The position numbers and the translations under genes were made by a program. Below are positions 1-11,369 of a stretch of 64,000 nt of DNA, piece after piece (positions within the stretch are counted from its first letter, which is position 1; each line of letters opens with the position of its first letter). The notes under the pieces were generated by a model that did not search any database, was not told where the DNA came from, and was given only the letters and a program-made list of their open reading frames with translations. This DNA is from Bettongia penicillata ogilbyi (taxonomy: Eukaryota; Chordata; Mammalia; Diprotodontia; Potoroidae): assembly GCA_023548195.1 (NCBI GenBank), contig JAJHZJ010000269.1, forward strand, positions 558,001 through 622,000, read 5' to 3'.

Positions 1-845
1 GTAAAAAACTACTTGCAATAATTACCAACTTTGACAAAGTTGCAGGTTGCAAAATAAAGCCACACAAATCTTCTGCATTTCTATATATTACTAACAAAGC
101 TCAGCAGTAAGAGATAGAAAGACAAATTCCATTTAAAACTACGGTGGACATTAGAAAATAACAGGGAGTCTACCTGCCAAAATAAACACAGGGACTATAT
201 GAACACCATTACAAAAACACTTTTCCCACAAGTGAAGTCAAATCTAAGTAATTGCAAAAATGTCAGTAGTTCATGGGTAGGCCAAGCCAATATAATAAAA
301 ATGACAATTCTACCTAAATTGATTTACTTATTCAGTGCCATATCAATCAAACTATCATATAATTATTTTCTAGAGTTAGAAATATGAAAAATCATCTGGA
401 AGAAAAAATGGTGCAGAATATGAAAGGAACTAATGAAAAGAAATGCTAGGGAAGGTGGACTAGCCCTACCAGATATCAAATTGTATTATAAAGGAGTTAC
501 TATAAAAACCACTTGTTACTGGCTAAGAAACAGAGGGGTAGATCAGTAGATGTTAGGTACTCAAGATACAGTAGTCAATGAATACAGCAATCTGCCATTT
601 GATAAACCGAAGGACCCCAGCTTCTGGGTTAAGAACTCACTGTTTGACAAAAATTTCTGGGAAAACTGGATAACAGTGTGGCAGAAACTGGGCACAGACC
701 AATGCCTGACAACATACACAAAAATAAGGTTCAAATGGGAACATTATCTAGGTATAAAGATTAAGGTGGAGACAGTGGGAAAAAAAAAATCTAAGATATA
801 TGGAAGTGATTGTTGAACACTGAAAACAAATAAAGTAATTCAACT
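1..845 (+). mobile_element. L1 LINE fragment: ORF2 C-terminal part and 3'UTR, left edge cut by window
   Basis: This is the decayed end of an L1 ORF2 reading frame. Residues from about 255 to 385 read SSWVGQANIIKMTILPK and match the post-RT region of L1 ORF2 (human: SWVGRINIVKMAILPK). After a stop at 385-387, 550-773 reads LPFDKPKDPSFWVKNSLFDK followed by FWENWITVWQKLGTD, equivalent to the human '[24 protein letters not shown]' segment. At about 770 the coding part jumps straight to an L1 3'UTR end (AAATCTAAGATATATGGAAG at 788-807), so the last ORF2 exonless stretch is deleted. The frame is broken by several stops and cannot make a working protein. Its upstream part lies outside the window. 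Confidence 0.85.
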
Positions 846-849
846 GATA

Positions 850-1112
850 AAATAATGCACAATGAAGCAGACCATTTTCTTTTGTATTATGTTTTGTTTT
901 ATGATTTCTTCCATTCTTCTTAATTTTTCTATGCAACATTACCACGGTGAAAATATATTTAATAGGGATATATGTGTAGAACCTATATAAAGTTGTATGC
1001 CATCTCAGGAAGGGAGTGGGAGGGATGAAGGAAGGAGAAGGAGGGGAGGGAAAAATCGAAGATATGTGGAAGTGATTGTAGAACACTGGAAAAAAATAAA
1101 ATAATTTAATGT
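850..1112 (+). mobile_element. Second L1 3'UTR end, tandem to the preceding one
   Basis: The stretch holds the typical marsupial L1 3'UTR block: CAATGAAGCAGACCATTTTC, then TTATGTTTTG, TATGTGTAGAACCTATATAA, a purine-rich GGGAGGG stretch and a final AAGTGATTGTAGAACACTGG before AAAAAATAAAATAA. The terminal phrase appears already at about 788-835, so two L1 3' ends lie head to tail. It is either a second 5'-truncated insertion or a rearranged single copy. Confidence 0.7.
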
Positions 1113-1204
1113 TTTGAAAAGTAGATTTTTTGCAAAGAGTATTTTGTGGGATTTTAGTTTCTAATCCATTCTGCTATGAACCTCTTTTATTGATGAACTC
1201 ATCA

Positions 1205-1205
1205 T

Positions 1206-1236
<31 letters not shown>

Positions 1237-1244
1237 TACACCAC

Positions 1245-1300
<56 letters not shown>

Positions 1301-1301
1301 A
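1205..1301. repeat. Compound microsatellite (CA)n then (TATC)n
   Basis: A CA-rich tract at about 1205-1240 is followed by about 14 uninterrupted TATC units at 1245-1301. The pure tetranucleotide block is likely to be length-polymorphic. Confidence 0.95.
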
Positions 1302-1334
1302 GTTGATTATTAACAGTGCATTGTCCTCCATCTT

Positions 1335-2305
1335 AATTTCTGGTTTATCCTTCTCTTTCTCTTTTTAACATTTCCCTCCTTTAAAATCTGCTTTACTTCT
1401 GACCACTGCCTTCTTTTATCTACTTTTCCCTTTTATGAATCCCAATTTATCTCATCTCCTTCCTTTTTACTTTCTTGCTGAACAAGATCAATTTTTATTC
1501 ACATGCATACTTGCACACAGGCACAAACAAACCCATTTAGATCTTAGTGAGAATCATGCAGTACTCTCCCTCCCATAATCTTTCTCTCTACTGTAAAAAC
1601 CCTTCTTTGTGCAGGCCTTTTATGTGAAATGTTTTTTTGTCATCCTGCCTCTCCCTTCTTCCATCTCCCAGTGTATTCTGCCTCTTCACTTTTCCATTTT
1701 TGTATCATCTCAATATAATTGATTCACTCTTACGCCCTTTTTCTATACAGACTCCCTCTAATTTTCCTAATAATTACCATGTTTTAAAAAGTTATGTGTG
1801 TGTGTGTCTATCTCAGCTACCCAAATAGAAATGTAAATTGTTTAGTCTTATTGTGCCCTTTTGATTATTTTTCGGTGTTTACATTTTTATGCTTCTCTTG
1901 AATCTTGCACTTGAAAGTCACATTTTCTATTCAGATCTGGTCTTTTCATCAGGAATTCTTGAAAGACCTCTAAATCATTAAATATCATTTTTTTTCTTAT
2001 ACTCAGCTTTACTGGGTAGATTATCTTTGTATGTAATCTCAGATCTTTTTCCTTCTACAGTATCATATTCTGAGCCCTCCACTCCCGCAACCTGTTAGCT
2101 ACTAAATCCTGTGTGATCTTGTCTTTGATTTCTCTTTAATTGAACGATTTATTTTCTGGCTGTTTGTATTATTATTTCTCTGCACTGAGAACTCTGAAAT
2201 TGAGCTACATTCCTGGAAGTTTTCATTTTCTGATCTCTTTCAAGTGATAATTGGTGGATGCTTTCAATTTCTACATGCTTTCTCATCAGTTGAAGAGGTT
2301 GGAAT
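1335..2305 (-). mobile_element. Old HAL1/L1 fragment: end of ORF1 and 3'UTR
   Basis: Read on the minus strand this resembles the same region of the younger HAL1 copies at 23.2-24.0 kb and 48.8-49.7 kb. Shared landmarks on the plus strand are TCTGGTCTTTTCATCA at about 1936, CTTTACTGGGTAGATTATCT at about 2007, the CTGTTAGCTACTAAATC stretch that corresponds to 'AGAAGCTGCTAGATC', and GATCTCTTTCAAGTGATAA at about 2233, equivalent to GATCTCTTTCAGGTGGTGAT in the young copies. It is considerably more diverged than those, has many stops, and its left limit in pyrimidine-rich DNA is approximate. Confidence 0.6.
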
Positions 2306-4074
2306 ACAAATATGACCTAACGTGATTTTTCACAAAGCCATTTTTATGGAGCTCTTTCAAATGTAGAGTAGTTGCATTTTGAACTTGCTTGTTCCTTCTG
2401 GGTGCTAGCAATCATCTCAATAACGATTATTGCATCTTAATTATGACCATTGAAAGTATCATATTCATTTCTTATATTCTCAGATACAGTGTTTAGAATG
2501 GAAATGTCGACTGTTCCATGAATAATTCAAAATGCTGAGGCCCAGACTTGCCATTTGGGGATAGTGTTACAATTGAAAGTAGAGTAGTGAGTAACTCAGA
2601 AGAATGCATCTAAAGAGAAACCAATGTTTAAGGCTTATAAATAACAGCATGAGTTCTTTGAAAATAAATTTTAAAAACTATGAAGGGACTGAATAGATTT
2701 TACTACTAAGAAAAACTTTCAGCTAATACCAGTACATAGCAGACACATGGATTTCATAGATGCTCTCACTACCAGTTACCCAAGCTATTAGTTCTCTTCA
2801 CCAATACTACCCTTGCCTGAGGTCTTTATCCCTCTTTAGTAAATCTGTCAGCAAATTAGAATGGCAATATTTCTATAAGAATATCTTCACAATCATGTTT
2901 CTTTGGCTCCATGGCAAAGTTCATCAATTGATGAAAGTGTAAACCAATAACCAAAATATCTCCAATAAAAACAGCAGAATTTAGAAAGGTGGCTACATTC
3001 CATGCTGTTTTTAATAACTGTTCTGTTCTTACTATTATTTCTTTCCAAATGAATTGAAATATTTACTTTAGTTTTTGAAGTACAGCAATGTGATTTAGTG
3101 GAAATGAGAAGAAATTGCCTCCACTGATCCATAATTTCCTTTGTGTTTGTTTTTTTAAAGCTATCTTAAAAATTAAAAAAAAAAATATGTTACAAATCAA
3201 AGAAACTCATGAGATCTAAGAAAATACATTTTGCCCAGTGACCCTAATGGTGCATATTTCCATCATTCTATGTATTTCAAAAATAATGACTTGCTGTTTT
3301 CAAGGGAGAATCATTCCATTACTAAATAAATCAACAGGTGGGAATGATTAGCTTCACTTCACCAGTATTCATTAAGCTCCTACTATGTCTAAGGCATTAT
3401 GCAACAGAAAAACAGAGCAAAATCAAAATAGTTCCTTTACTGAAGGAGCACTTTATTTTCTTTTAGTTATTCCATTTATATTGTTCCATATTTGTGTGTT
3501 TTATTGAATAAATACTAGTTAAGCTCCAATATTATGAAATTAGAATAACAATGCTTGCATCACATGAGTACATGACTTTTACTAAAAGAGGAGAAAAACT
3601 TCATGAAAAATATGAAAGCTTGATTCATTGCTTAGAAGTACCTATATTACAATTATAAACTTAAAACCATTTCGCCTTTTATCTGTTAGAAAAATGGGCA
3701 CATTATTGTTACAATCAAATTCTGTATATACAACCAGAAAATGGGTTGTGGAGTAATGTTCCGAATTATTGAATTGACAGGACGCCCTTCTGTTGCTATT
3801 AAGGAAATTTGAGCCATTTTACTTCTTAGAACATGACAAAAGTCCCAGAAATAGGTTCTCCCCAGATAGAATACCTGTTACCATTTAGGCCCGATAGTCA
3901 TTGTCTAGGAGAGAAATCATTTCAAAAATGGTGCCTAAGAAGTAACTCTGTAGGTACTATAGCCCCCACACCATCACACCATCAGCAGTCACAACTACAA
4001 AACACAAAAATTTCTTACAACCTAGCATGATAAAATTGTTCCATATCAGAAGCAAATATATTTTATGAATGAGA
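2306..4074. other. No recognisable gene; short diverged repeat fragment at about 3365-3460
   Basis: AT-rich DNA without a supported coding region. The only repeat-like phrase is ATTAAGCTCCTACTATGTCT (3369-3388), followed by a 'GCAACAGAAAAACAGAGC ... CTGAAGGAGCAC' stretch. The same opening occurs at about 16310 and 18360 and marks the start of a long dispersed repeat family. Small open frames at 2760-2942, 2893-3132 and 3833-4030 show no family feature. Confidence 0.5.
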
Positions 4075-5275
4075 CTAGCATGAAAGAAGATGCATTACCG
4101 ATAGAGAAATTTATGAAGTGCAAAATAGGTAATTTTGATCACATTAAACTGAGAAGTTTTTGCACAAACAAACCCAAATGCAGCCAAGATTAAGATGCAA
4201 ACATAAAACTGGGAAAGAATTTTTGCAACTAGTGTCTGTGATAAAGACCTCATTTCTAAAATATATAGAGAACTGAGTCAAATGTACAAGAATACAAGTC
4301 ATTATCCAAAGTATATGAACAGGGAATTTTCAGAGGAACAAATTGAAGCTATCTCTAGTCATATGAAAAAGTGCTCTAAATCAGTATTGACTAGAGAGAT
4401 TCAAATCAAAACAACTCTGAAATACTATACAACACCTATCAGATTGGTTAAAATGACAAAAAAGGAAAATGATAAATATTGGAGAAGATGTGGCACAGTT
4501 GGAACACTAATTTATTGCTGGTGGAGCTGTGAGATGATCCAATCATTCTGGAGAGCAATTTGGAACTCTGCTCAAAAGGTGCATACCCTTTGACACAGCA
4601 ATATCAATTCTGGGACTCTATTCCAAAGATACCATAGAAATGGGAAAGGGTCTCACAGGCACAAAAATATTTATAGCAGATCTCTCTGTGGTGTCCAAAA
4701 ACTGCAAATTAAGAGGATGCCCTTTAACTGAGGAATAGCTGATCAAGTTGTGGTATATGAATGTAATGGAAAACTATTGTGCTATGAGAAACGATGAACA
4801 GGAAGACGTCAGGAAAGCCTGGAAAGACTTATTTGACTTGATGCTGAGTAAAAGGAGCAGTACCAGGAGGACTTTGTACACAGCAACAACCAGGGTATGC
4901 AAAGAATTTTTCTGGTAGACTTTATGGAAATACATGGAGTTAAAAAATTTCCGATGGACTCGAGGGAAAACATCTTCCATATCCAGAGAAAAAAAAAAAA
5001 CTGTGAAATTAGATTGCAGACAGAAACAGATCACTTTCTTTAATATTATGTTTTGTTATATGGTTTCTCCCTTTCATTTTAATGTTTCTATGCAAAATAG
5101 AATGTACATGTAGAACCTATATAAGATTGTATGCCATCTCAGGGAGGGAGTGGGAAGTGGGGGAGAGTAAGAGGGTGGGAGTGGAAACAAATCTAAGATA
5201 TATGAAAGTGGTTGTCGAAAACTGAAAACAAATTAAATAATTCAATAAAAAAAGAGAATGTGAAATCCAAAAAAA
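4075..5275 (+). mobile_element. L1 LINE, 5'-truncated: ORF2 C-terminus and complete 3'UTR
   Basis: The C-terminal end of L1 ORF2 can be read at 4282-4593: 'FSEEQIEAISSHMKKCSKSV', 'TREIQIKTTLKYYTTPIRLV', then GTLIYCWWSCEMIQSFWRAI. This matches the human L1 end (AIREMQIKTTMRYHLTPVRM and GTLLHCWWDCKLVQPLWKSV). The next part continues in other frames (TGGTATATGAATGTAATGGA at 4751-4770), then the 3'UTR (AACCTATATAAGATTGTATG at 5115-5134) and the end AAACTGAAAACAAATTAAAT plus an A-rich tail ending near 5275. Frameshifts in the last 60 codons make it a dead copy. Left end at about 4075 is typical of 5' truncation. Confidence 0.85.
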
Positions 5276-5874
5276 AAGAAAAAGATTCATTAATATGTGA
5301 TTTGTTGCTATACCCTAGGGATCACTGGTTTCACAATCTGACCTATACGTGAAGTCTCCCATAAATATTGTCTTATTAATATATGTAGACTTTTAGAGAA
5401 AGAAATGTCTTGCTTTTCTATTTGTATCCCTAGTACTTAGTATAATGAAAAAATTTAGTATGGACTTCATAATCACTTTTTCATTCATTCATCATTTTTA
5501 TTGATTTATATAGTTTCATTGAGCTAAAAATTTATCTTAACTCCCTCTGTTTACTTGTTTTCTTTAAGTAATTACATTATTTTACCTCCAAGAAAATTAT
5601 GTCTATTTTATTACATAAACTTCAGCCCACCATTTTGGCCCACTGTCTATAATTCCTGACCACAAGATTATTTTTTATTACATTTTAATTAGAGAATTAA
5701 TGTAAATTAATTTTTAAAATTTAAATCCATTATTGTCATTAAATTCATCTTGTGAATATCAGTTTTTCAGAATTTCTACATATTAAATAAGTTATAATTC
5801 CACTCTCTGAAATATTGGAATACCCTTAATATATCCAGAATTTCCTGTTTACATTCTTCTGTAATATATAGTAT

Positions 5875-5907
<33 letters not shown>

Positions 5908-6082
5908 CAAACATATATTGTTCTCTATTCCTTCTTTACCTTTTTCACTCTTTGGATTCCTATTTATCTTACAAAATCTAACTTAAATCCCCTCTCTTTC
6001 ATGAAGGCACTCTTCTATCTCCTTCTCCTCTTCATAAAGTAATAACAGAAATATATGTGGATTTTATATACATACATACATA
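5276..6082. other. AT-rich DNA with no gene seen
   Basis: Nothing recognisable apart from a (TA)n microsatellite at about 5870-5907 inside a longer AT-only patch. Confidence 0.6.
5870..5907. repeat. (TA)n microsatellite
   Basis: About 15 TA units in a run, preceded by imperfect TATATTA. Confidence 0.9.
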
Positions 6083-6315
6083 TTGCCTATTATATGCCAG
6101 ACAGTGTGCTAAGTGCTTTACAAATAGTAAATCATTTGGCCTTCGTAACAGCTCTCTAAAGTATGTTATTATTATCTCAGTTCTACAGGTTAGGAAACTT
6201 AGGCTAAGAATTTAAATGATTTGTCCGGGGTCACACAGCTACTAAGTGTCTTAGGTCAGATTTGAATTCTGTTCTTCCTGACACTAGGCCTGGATCTCTC
6301 CTGTTCCACTTACAT
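6083..6315 (-). repeat. CORE-SINE of MIR type
   Basis: On the plus strand it reads TATATGCCAGACAGTGTGCT, AAGTGCTTTACAAATAGTAA, then CAGGTTAGGAAACTTAGGCT, GGGGTCACACAGCTACTAAG and CAGATTTGAATTC. These are the reverse complement of the MIR/CORE-SINE landmarks (AGCTGTGTGACC, CTCAGTTTCCTC, AGCACAGTGCCTGGCA). The tRNA-like head would be at the right end near 6300. Confidence 0.8.
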
Positions 6316-6330
6316 GCTGACAGTGCTGCT

Positions 6331-6351
6331 GGTAGCAGTAGTAGGTAGTAG

Positions 6352-6401
<50 letters not shown>

Positions 6402-6456
6402 GGTGGTGGTGGTGATGGTGGTGGTGGTGGTGGTGGTAGTGGTAGTAGTAGTAGGT
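6331..6456. repeat. Trinucleotide repeat (GTA)n-(GTG)n-(GTA)n
   Basis: GTA units at about 6335-6390 give way to GTG units (one interrupted by GAT) at about 6391-6438, then GTA again to 6454. It sits immediately against the head of the minus-strand SINE. The poly-proline and poly-leucine translation on the minus strand is a by-product. Confidence 0.95.
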
Positions 6457-6539
6457 TGAGGCAGAACAGAACATTGGCAACTAGTTGAGAAGAAATTATT
6501 GAAGTATGCAATTAATCCTCAATAAGACAAAGACCCTGA

Positions 6540-7262
6540 GAGGAGAGTGTATAGAAAAAGAATATGGTAAGAGTACAATACATTCTAGTGATGAAGTGTC
6601 CCTTATTAGCAGAAGACAATGTTGAGTCCATGATAAAGCTGGTGATTTAACAGAGCTGGGACACTGAGCTTATGAAGAGGAAATATATAAATAAGTCAGA
6701 AAATGTAGATAGAAGTCATGTTGTAAAGCTCTAAATGTCAAGTTGAGGAATTTGTATTCATTCTAAAGGCAATAGGATGTTCCTGAAGGTATTTGAGCAC
6801 TTGAATTATGTTGTCTAACTTATAGTTCAAAATTATGTTATCATGTCTCTGAAGGACAAATTGGACAACAGAATGACTGATAGTAAGAGATACAATTAGG
6901 AAGTATCCGGGAGTACAATGGAAAAGTGATGAAGGGTTGATTTTGGGGTAGTAGTTATATGTAGTGAGAAAGAAGTGCATATTTGAAAGATTATATGAAA
7001 AACTCAAGTGAAGTGTCGTAAGACGTCTGAGGGGAAATCACTTTCAGCTGGAAAATAGGAGAGAAATAAAAGAAGAAATTACCCAGGAAAGAACTGGCAT
7101 CTGAATTTGGCTTGAAGAAAGAAAGACATTTCAAAAAATAGACAATAGGGGGGATATCATTCCAGGCATGACATGGCATGAATGAAACTATAAGGAAGAA
7201 AGAGAAAAGAATGAGAAGAGTTTCGTTGGAGTGGTTTGGGAGATAGTACTAATTAAAAGATA
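6540..7262 (+). repeat. Diverged copy of a long dispersed repeat (unclassified)
   Basis: Phrases such as AAGCTCTAAATGTCAAG, GGCAATAGGATGTTCCTGAA, GTATTTGAGCACTTGAATTA and GGGGGGATATCATTCCAGGC resemble the better copies at 16.3-19.0 kb ('AATAGGAAGCCACTGGAAT'). The order of the blocks is not the same as in those copies, so rearrangement is likely. Family name not assigned. Confidence 0.45.
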
Positions 7263-7284
7263 GTCAGGAACAGAGATATAAATA

Positions 7285-7490
7285 TGAGAGGCAGGATGAT
7301 GAAATAGAAAGGGAGCTCACTTTGCCCTAAAAAGGCCTCATTTTGAACCTTGGCTTTGTTACTACATACATGATCTTTGGCAAGCCACATTGCGTTTATG
7401 ATGTAGGTTTCATCTTTTGAAAAATAAAATGAAGTTGTTGAATTAGACCCCCAATGTTCCTTCCAGTTCCAAATTCATGCTTCTGATATT
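7285..7490 (+). repeat. CORE-SINE (MIR-like)
   Basis: The block TTTGAACCTTGGCTTTGTTA resembles a SINE B box and flank, followed by TCTTTGGCAAGCCACATTGC, a diverged CTCATCTGTAAAAT element (TCATCTTTTGAAAAATAAAA) and CAATGTTCCTTCCAGTTCCA near the 3' end. Confidence 0.65.
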
Positions 7491-8234
7491 TTTAATTTTA
7501 AAAACACAGTGGAATTTAAAAAAAATATTACATAGATTTCACTGATTTCAGATGTTAACAAAAAACTTACAAGACTCAAGGCAATTTAAGAATGGCAAAT
7601 TCTCATAGAAATAAAAAATTTCCCTTCTCTACTTCATATCTAAGTAAGTTAGACAAAACTTAACTAATTGTCCACACATATACATAGCTCAGATATTCAT
7701 AAACAACACTTTTCCCCACATTCAAACATAAGTAAAATTTTGTTTTATTGACTCCCACTAAACTGCACCATTTTCCAATCAAACTATCTCAGTTTCTCAG
7801 TAACTGTCCATACTAATATTGCTTTCATTTTTATGAGAGATGTCAGACATACTTTATAATTACTCAATGATCATATATTATGTAAGACTGTAACAGGTGC
7901 TATGGGGAATACATCTCAGTATAAGACATCTCAGTATAAGTCTTTTTCCTCGAAGAGTATTAAAGCTGCTTTAAGAAACTAAGTGAAAGCAACTGAAACA
8001 AATAGAAAAATATTAGATACCAAATTGTGTGATATTAGACTTTGCTTAAGAATGAAAACAATGCAACCCCAAATAGTCAGAAAAAAAAACCACACATTTA
8101 AGTAGTGCCTTGGACAAGGATATTTAACACAGAAGGTATTCAATTCAATTCATTTTATTTTAATCTAATTCAGTAAGGATTGCATTGCATTTTATTACAC
8201 AACTATGTTCTGGTCTAAGCTGCATAGTTTGGAA
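7491..8234. other. No gene seen; small direct repeat at 7912-7940
   Basis: AT-rich, no supported frame. ACATCTCAGTATAAG occurs twice back to back near 7911-7940. Confidence 0.5.
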
Positions 8235-8410
8235 AGGATATTAATAATTTGAGTCATTTCCAGAGGAAGGCGAATAGAATGATAAAAGCTTTTGAACTGA
8301 TGCTATATGAGAATTGTTTGAAGTATGTGAGGATGTATAGCTTGGAGAAGAAAAAATCCTGGGGAAAATTATGGGGAAACTTCTTCAAATGATATGGTGA
8401 ATAAAGTAGT
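8235..8410 (+). repeat. CR1/L3-type LINE fragment
   Basis: The order CCAGAGGAAGGCGAATAGAA, GAACTGATGCTATATGAGAA, GTTTGAAGTATGTGAGGATG, TAGCTTGGAGAAGAAAAAAT, CTTCTTCAAATGATATGGTG follows the well-known CR1 3' region (AGGAGGGCGACAAAGATGAT, ... AGCCTGGAGAAGAG ... GGAGACCTTATAGCAG). Old and short. Confidence 0.6.
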
Positions 8411-8499
8411 GGAATTAGAGTCTGAATAAAATGGCAAGAATATTATTATTATTTATTATTATTATTACTGGTATTAAATGGCAAGGATTTATATATCAC

Positions 8500-9075
8500 T
8501 TACTATGCACCAGAGGTGTTTCAGGGTATTCAGGGAGGAATAGCAAGATTTGCCAAGCATTTTTTCTAGGACTGCTCACCCCACTTTGTTGAACACTTAT
8601 CACCCAACTCTAACCTATATCTCCAAGATGCTATAGCATGAATAGTGGCCCCACCTTGATAAAACTCTCAGCAGATAGGCTAAACCAGGATGCAGGTAAT
8701 CAACAGACCTCAACAAGGCCACAGGTTCTCCACCCCTGGTTTAGACCTTGCTTAGACATCAAAGAAGACACTATCATGCACTGCATCCCTTGTCATCTTC
8801 ATTCATCCTGACTTTTGTGTTGCCACTGGATTTCAGAGACTTCAAAAGAGGAGTGAGAATGGCAGTTTTGCACAAATCTTACTGTTCAGTCACTTTTCAG
8901 TCATGTTCAACTTTCCGTGACCCCATTTGGGGTTTTGGTGGCAAAGATACTGGAGCTATTTGCCATTTCTTTCACAACTGCATAATTCCACCTTGCTTAA
9001 AGCCAATTCCCATGAAAATCAATCCATGATGTCATTGGTCCTCTTTGAAAGGAAGGATGAACAAAATTATGTTTC
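8500..9075 (+). repeat. Unclassified ~0.55-kb repeat, interrupted by a SINE fragment
   Basis: The body (AGGGAGGAATAGCAAGATT, ACTGCTCACC, ATAGTGGCCCCACCTTGAT, AGACATCAAAGAAGACACT, TTGCCACTGGATTTCAGAGA) matches the copy at 44065-44520 in the same order. The 3' end ATGATGTCATTGGTCCTCTT and GAAGGATGAACAAAATT matches the tails of the copies at 19.0-20.0 kb and 42.8-43.0 kb. A short piece of another SINE lies within it at about 8880-8972. An open frame at 8748-9029 runs through both and is not a gene. Confidence 0.6.
8880..8972 (-). repeat. SINE 3' part with BovB/RTE-like tail
   Basis: Plus-strand phrases TTCAGTCATGTTCAACTTTC, CGTGACCCCATTTGGGGTTT, GGCAAAGATACTGGAGCTAT and TTTGCCATTTCTTT are the reverse complement of a SINE tail ending like ruminant BovB (GGGTCGCAAAGAGTCGGACA). 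The same tail is on the SINEs at 14117-14378 and 33181-33432. Confidence 0.75.
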
Positions 9076-9384
9076 AGAAATGTGAGTGGAATAAAATGGA
9101 CATTACTGATAGAGGAATAAAGAATTCTCTGAATTTCTATTCTTGTCTTTTTGAACATATTTATTTCAAAAATAATTTATTGAATACTGTATTAGAGTAT
9201 ATCTTTGAGGTCCCAAAGGATTTTAACATCTTGACTTGACAATTACATTTAAATAGCTAGGCCAAATATTGTTTGTGTCTAATATTAAAACTGATTTTAT
9301 TAATTTAAATAGTATCCTATTTTTTTCACAATTGCCTGTCTAGACAATTTTTAGCATTCATTTTTATATGACTGAGTTTCAAAG

Positions 9385-10590
9385 TTTTTTCCTTCCCTCA
9401 CCTCTCCATTCAAAATGATAGGTAATTTGACATAGGTTATGCATGTGCTATTTTGTAAAACATTTACATATTAGCTATAGTTATGAAAAAAGAAACAGAT
9501 AAAAAGAAAAAAACACATTAAAGAGTAAATTATGTGAGAAAAGTATACTTCAGTCTGAACTCAGAGTCCCTCGGTTCTTTATCTGGATAGGGATAGCATT
9601 TTATTTCATGAGTCCTTTGTATTTGTCTTGGACAATTGTGTTGCTGTGAACAGCTGAATTATTCATAGTTGATCATCACACAGTGTTACTGATGCTCTAT
9701 ACAATGTTTTCCTGTTCTACTCATTTTGTTTTGTGTCATTTCATACAAGTCTTCACATATTTCCTATACATGCTTTACACATTTCTTACTATGTAATAGT
9801 ATTTCATTGCATTCATATATCACAGGTTTTTTGGGCATTTCCCATCAGTTTCCAAAATTTTGACACCATAAAAAGGGTTACTGTTAATATTTTTTCACAT
9901 GTATGTCCCTTTCCCTTTATTTTATTTTGTCTTTGAGATACTGACCTAGTCGTGTTATTGCTGGATCAGTGTTATTGTTGGTTTAGATGTCCTTTGGACA
10001 TAGTGCCAAATTGCATTCCAGGATTCTTGAATCAGTTACAGCTCCACCAACAGAGCATTAGCATTTTATCTCAGTTTTCATGCATCCTCTCCTATATTTA
10101 TTATTTTCCCTTTTTTTGGTCATATTAACCAATCTGACAGTTATGAGGTGGTTCCTCAGAGTTGATTTAATTTGTATTTCTCTAATCAAGAGTGATTTAG
10201 AGCACTTCTTCATATTCCTTTATATAGCTTTGATGTCTTCTACTGAGAACTACCTTATCTTTGGACCATTTATCTATTGGGAAATGGCTTGTGTTCTTTT
10301 AAATTCGAATCAATTCTCTACGTTTTTGAGAAATGAGGTCTTTATCAGAGACATTTGATATAAGAATTGCTCTCAGGTTATTATACAGTGGCTGAAAGCT
10401 AAAGCCAGTTTTATACCAAAGAAAGTGTTCCTTTTAATCTTAATGAACTGGTTTTGTTGGTGCAAGAGTATTTTAACATAGTCAAAATTACCTGTTACAT
10501 ATTTTGTCTAATACTCTCTATCTCTACTCTATCTCTACTTTCTGTCTCATTTGGTCATGAACATATAATTCATTTAACTTCTCCTTTATG
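9385..10590 (-). mobile_element. Older L1 LINE: ORF2 C-terminus and 3'UTR
   Basis: On the plus strand the 3'UTR comes first (CCTTCCCTCACCTCTCCATT at about 9391, CATTTTATTTCATGAGTCCT at about 9597), then ORF2 C-terminus in reverse complement: GTCATTTCATACAAGTCTTC, TGCATTCATATATCACAGG, TTGCTGGATCAGTG, ACAGCTCCACCAACAGAGCA, AATCTGACAGTTATGAGGTG, ATTGGGAAATGGCTTG, GAGGTCTTTATCAGAGACA. The corresponding ORF2 landmarks (GTLLHCWW, TPVR) are recognisable only as fragments. Similar 3'UTR text recurs at 56845-57125. A 47-nt segment at 10374-10420 does not fit the L1 and also occurs at 13622-13668. Confidence 0.8.
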
Positions 10591-10599
10591 AATTTGTGA

Positions 10600-10851
10600 T
10601 GATGGTGACTGGTGCTTCTGGAGGCCATATAGGTTTAGCAGCTTGCCTGGTGCTAAGCTGGAGTGCTAGTGTTAATATGTGATGTGCTCTGAGGTTGTTG
10701 GGGAGATTCTGCTCTTCCCCATGGCTACACTAAGATATGTGGAGGTCTGGGCTCTGGAAGCAGCCTATTTGTCCAGCACTGTTTTGAGAAGTGGAAGCCT
10801 GGCTTACTGGAGGATGTCTGTGTTTTCCAAAAAAAAAAAAAAAAAAAAAAC
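10600..10851 (+). other. A-tailed insert of unknown origin
   Basis: A GC-richer block (about 230 nt) ends in a clean run of about 21 A at 10830-10851. This has the look of a retroposed sequence, for example a short processed pseudogene or RNA-derived insert. No polyadenylation hexamer lies before the tail, no open frame is supported and no clear target-site duplication was found. The parent is not recognised. Confidence 0.35.
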
Positions 10852-11369
10852 GCTTTAAAAAACAATTTTAAAAGCACTGCTCCTTAGCCAGTCTATTTCC
10901 AAATAGTAGATAAATAGAACCTTTGAATATTAAAATTCCTAAAGGTAATACAATTCTAGGCATAGTATTGGTCAGGTGATGTCTTTTAAGAGGTTTCTTT
11001 TAATAAGGCCCCATTACATTAACTTAGTGGTTCCCAAAAATTGAGTGTATAGTAGGTAAACATTAATACTGTACTAAGGATGAAATTTTAAAAAACACAG
11101 GGAAAAAGTTTGAGAACTAGTTCCCTATATTGATTTACCCAATTCAATAAGAATTTAGGTGGAGTAAAACTTGAGTTAAGAACTCTCAGGGATCATGGAT
11201 CCTCAGCTTCAAAGTCCTCATATTTCTCTTTAGAATTTATCTTAAACATTATTATCTTGAAGAAGGTTACTCACAATAATCAAATCAGTTTGAGATATCC
11301 CAAGAAATCTTTTTCCTCAAGACTTAAATTTGTTTTCATGTTTAGTTCTCAAAAAATCACTTCCATAAT
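10852..11369. other. No feature seen
   Basis: AT-rich DNA with no supported coding region or identifiable repeat. Confidence 0.5.

Noticed and set aside
6284..6511. Proline- and leucine-rich minus-strand frame
   Set aside because: It is a translation of the GTA/GTG trinucleotide repeat.
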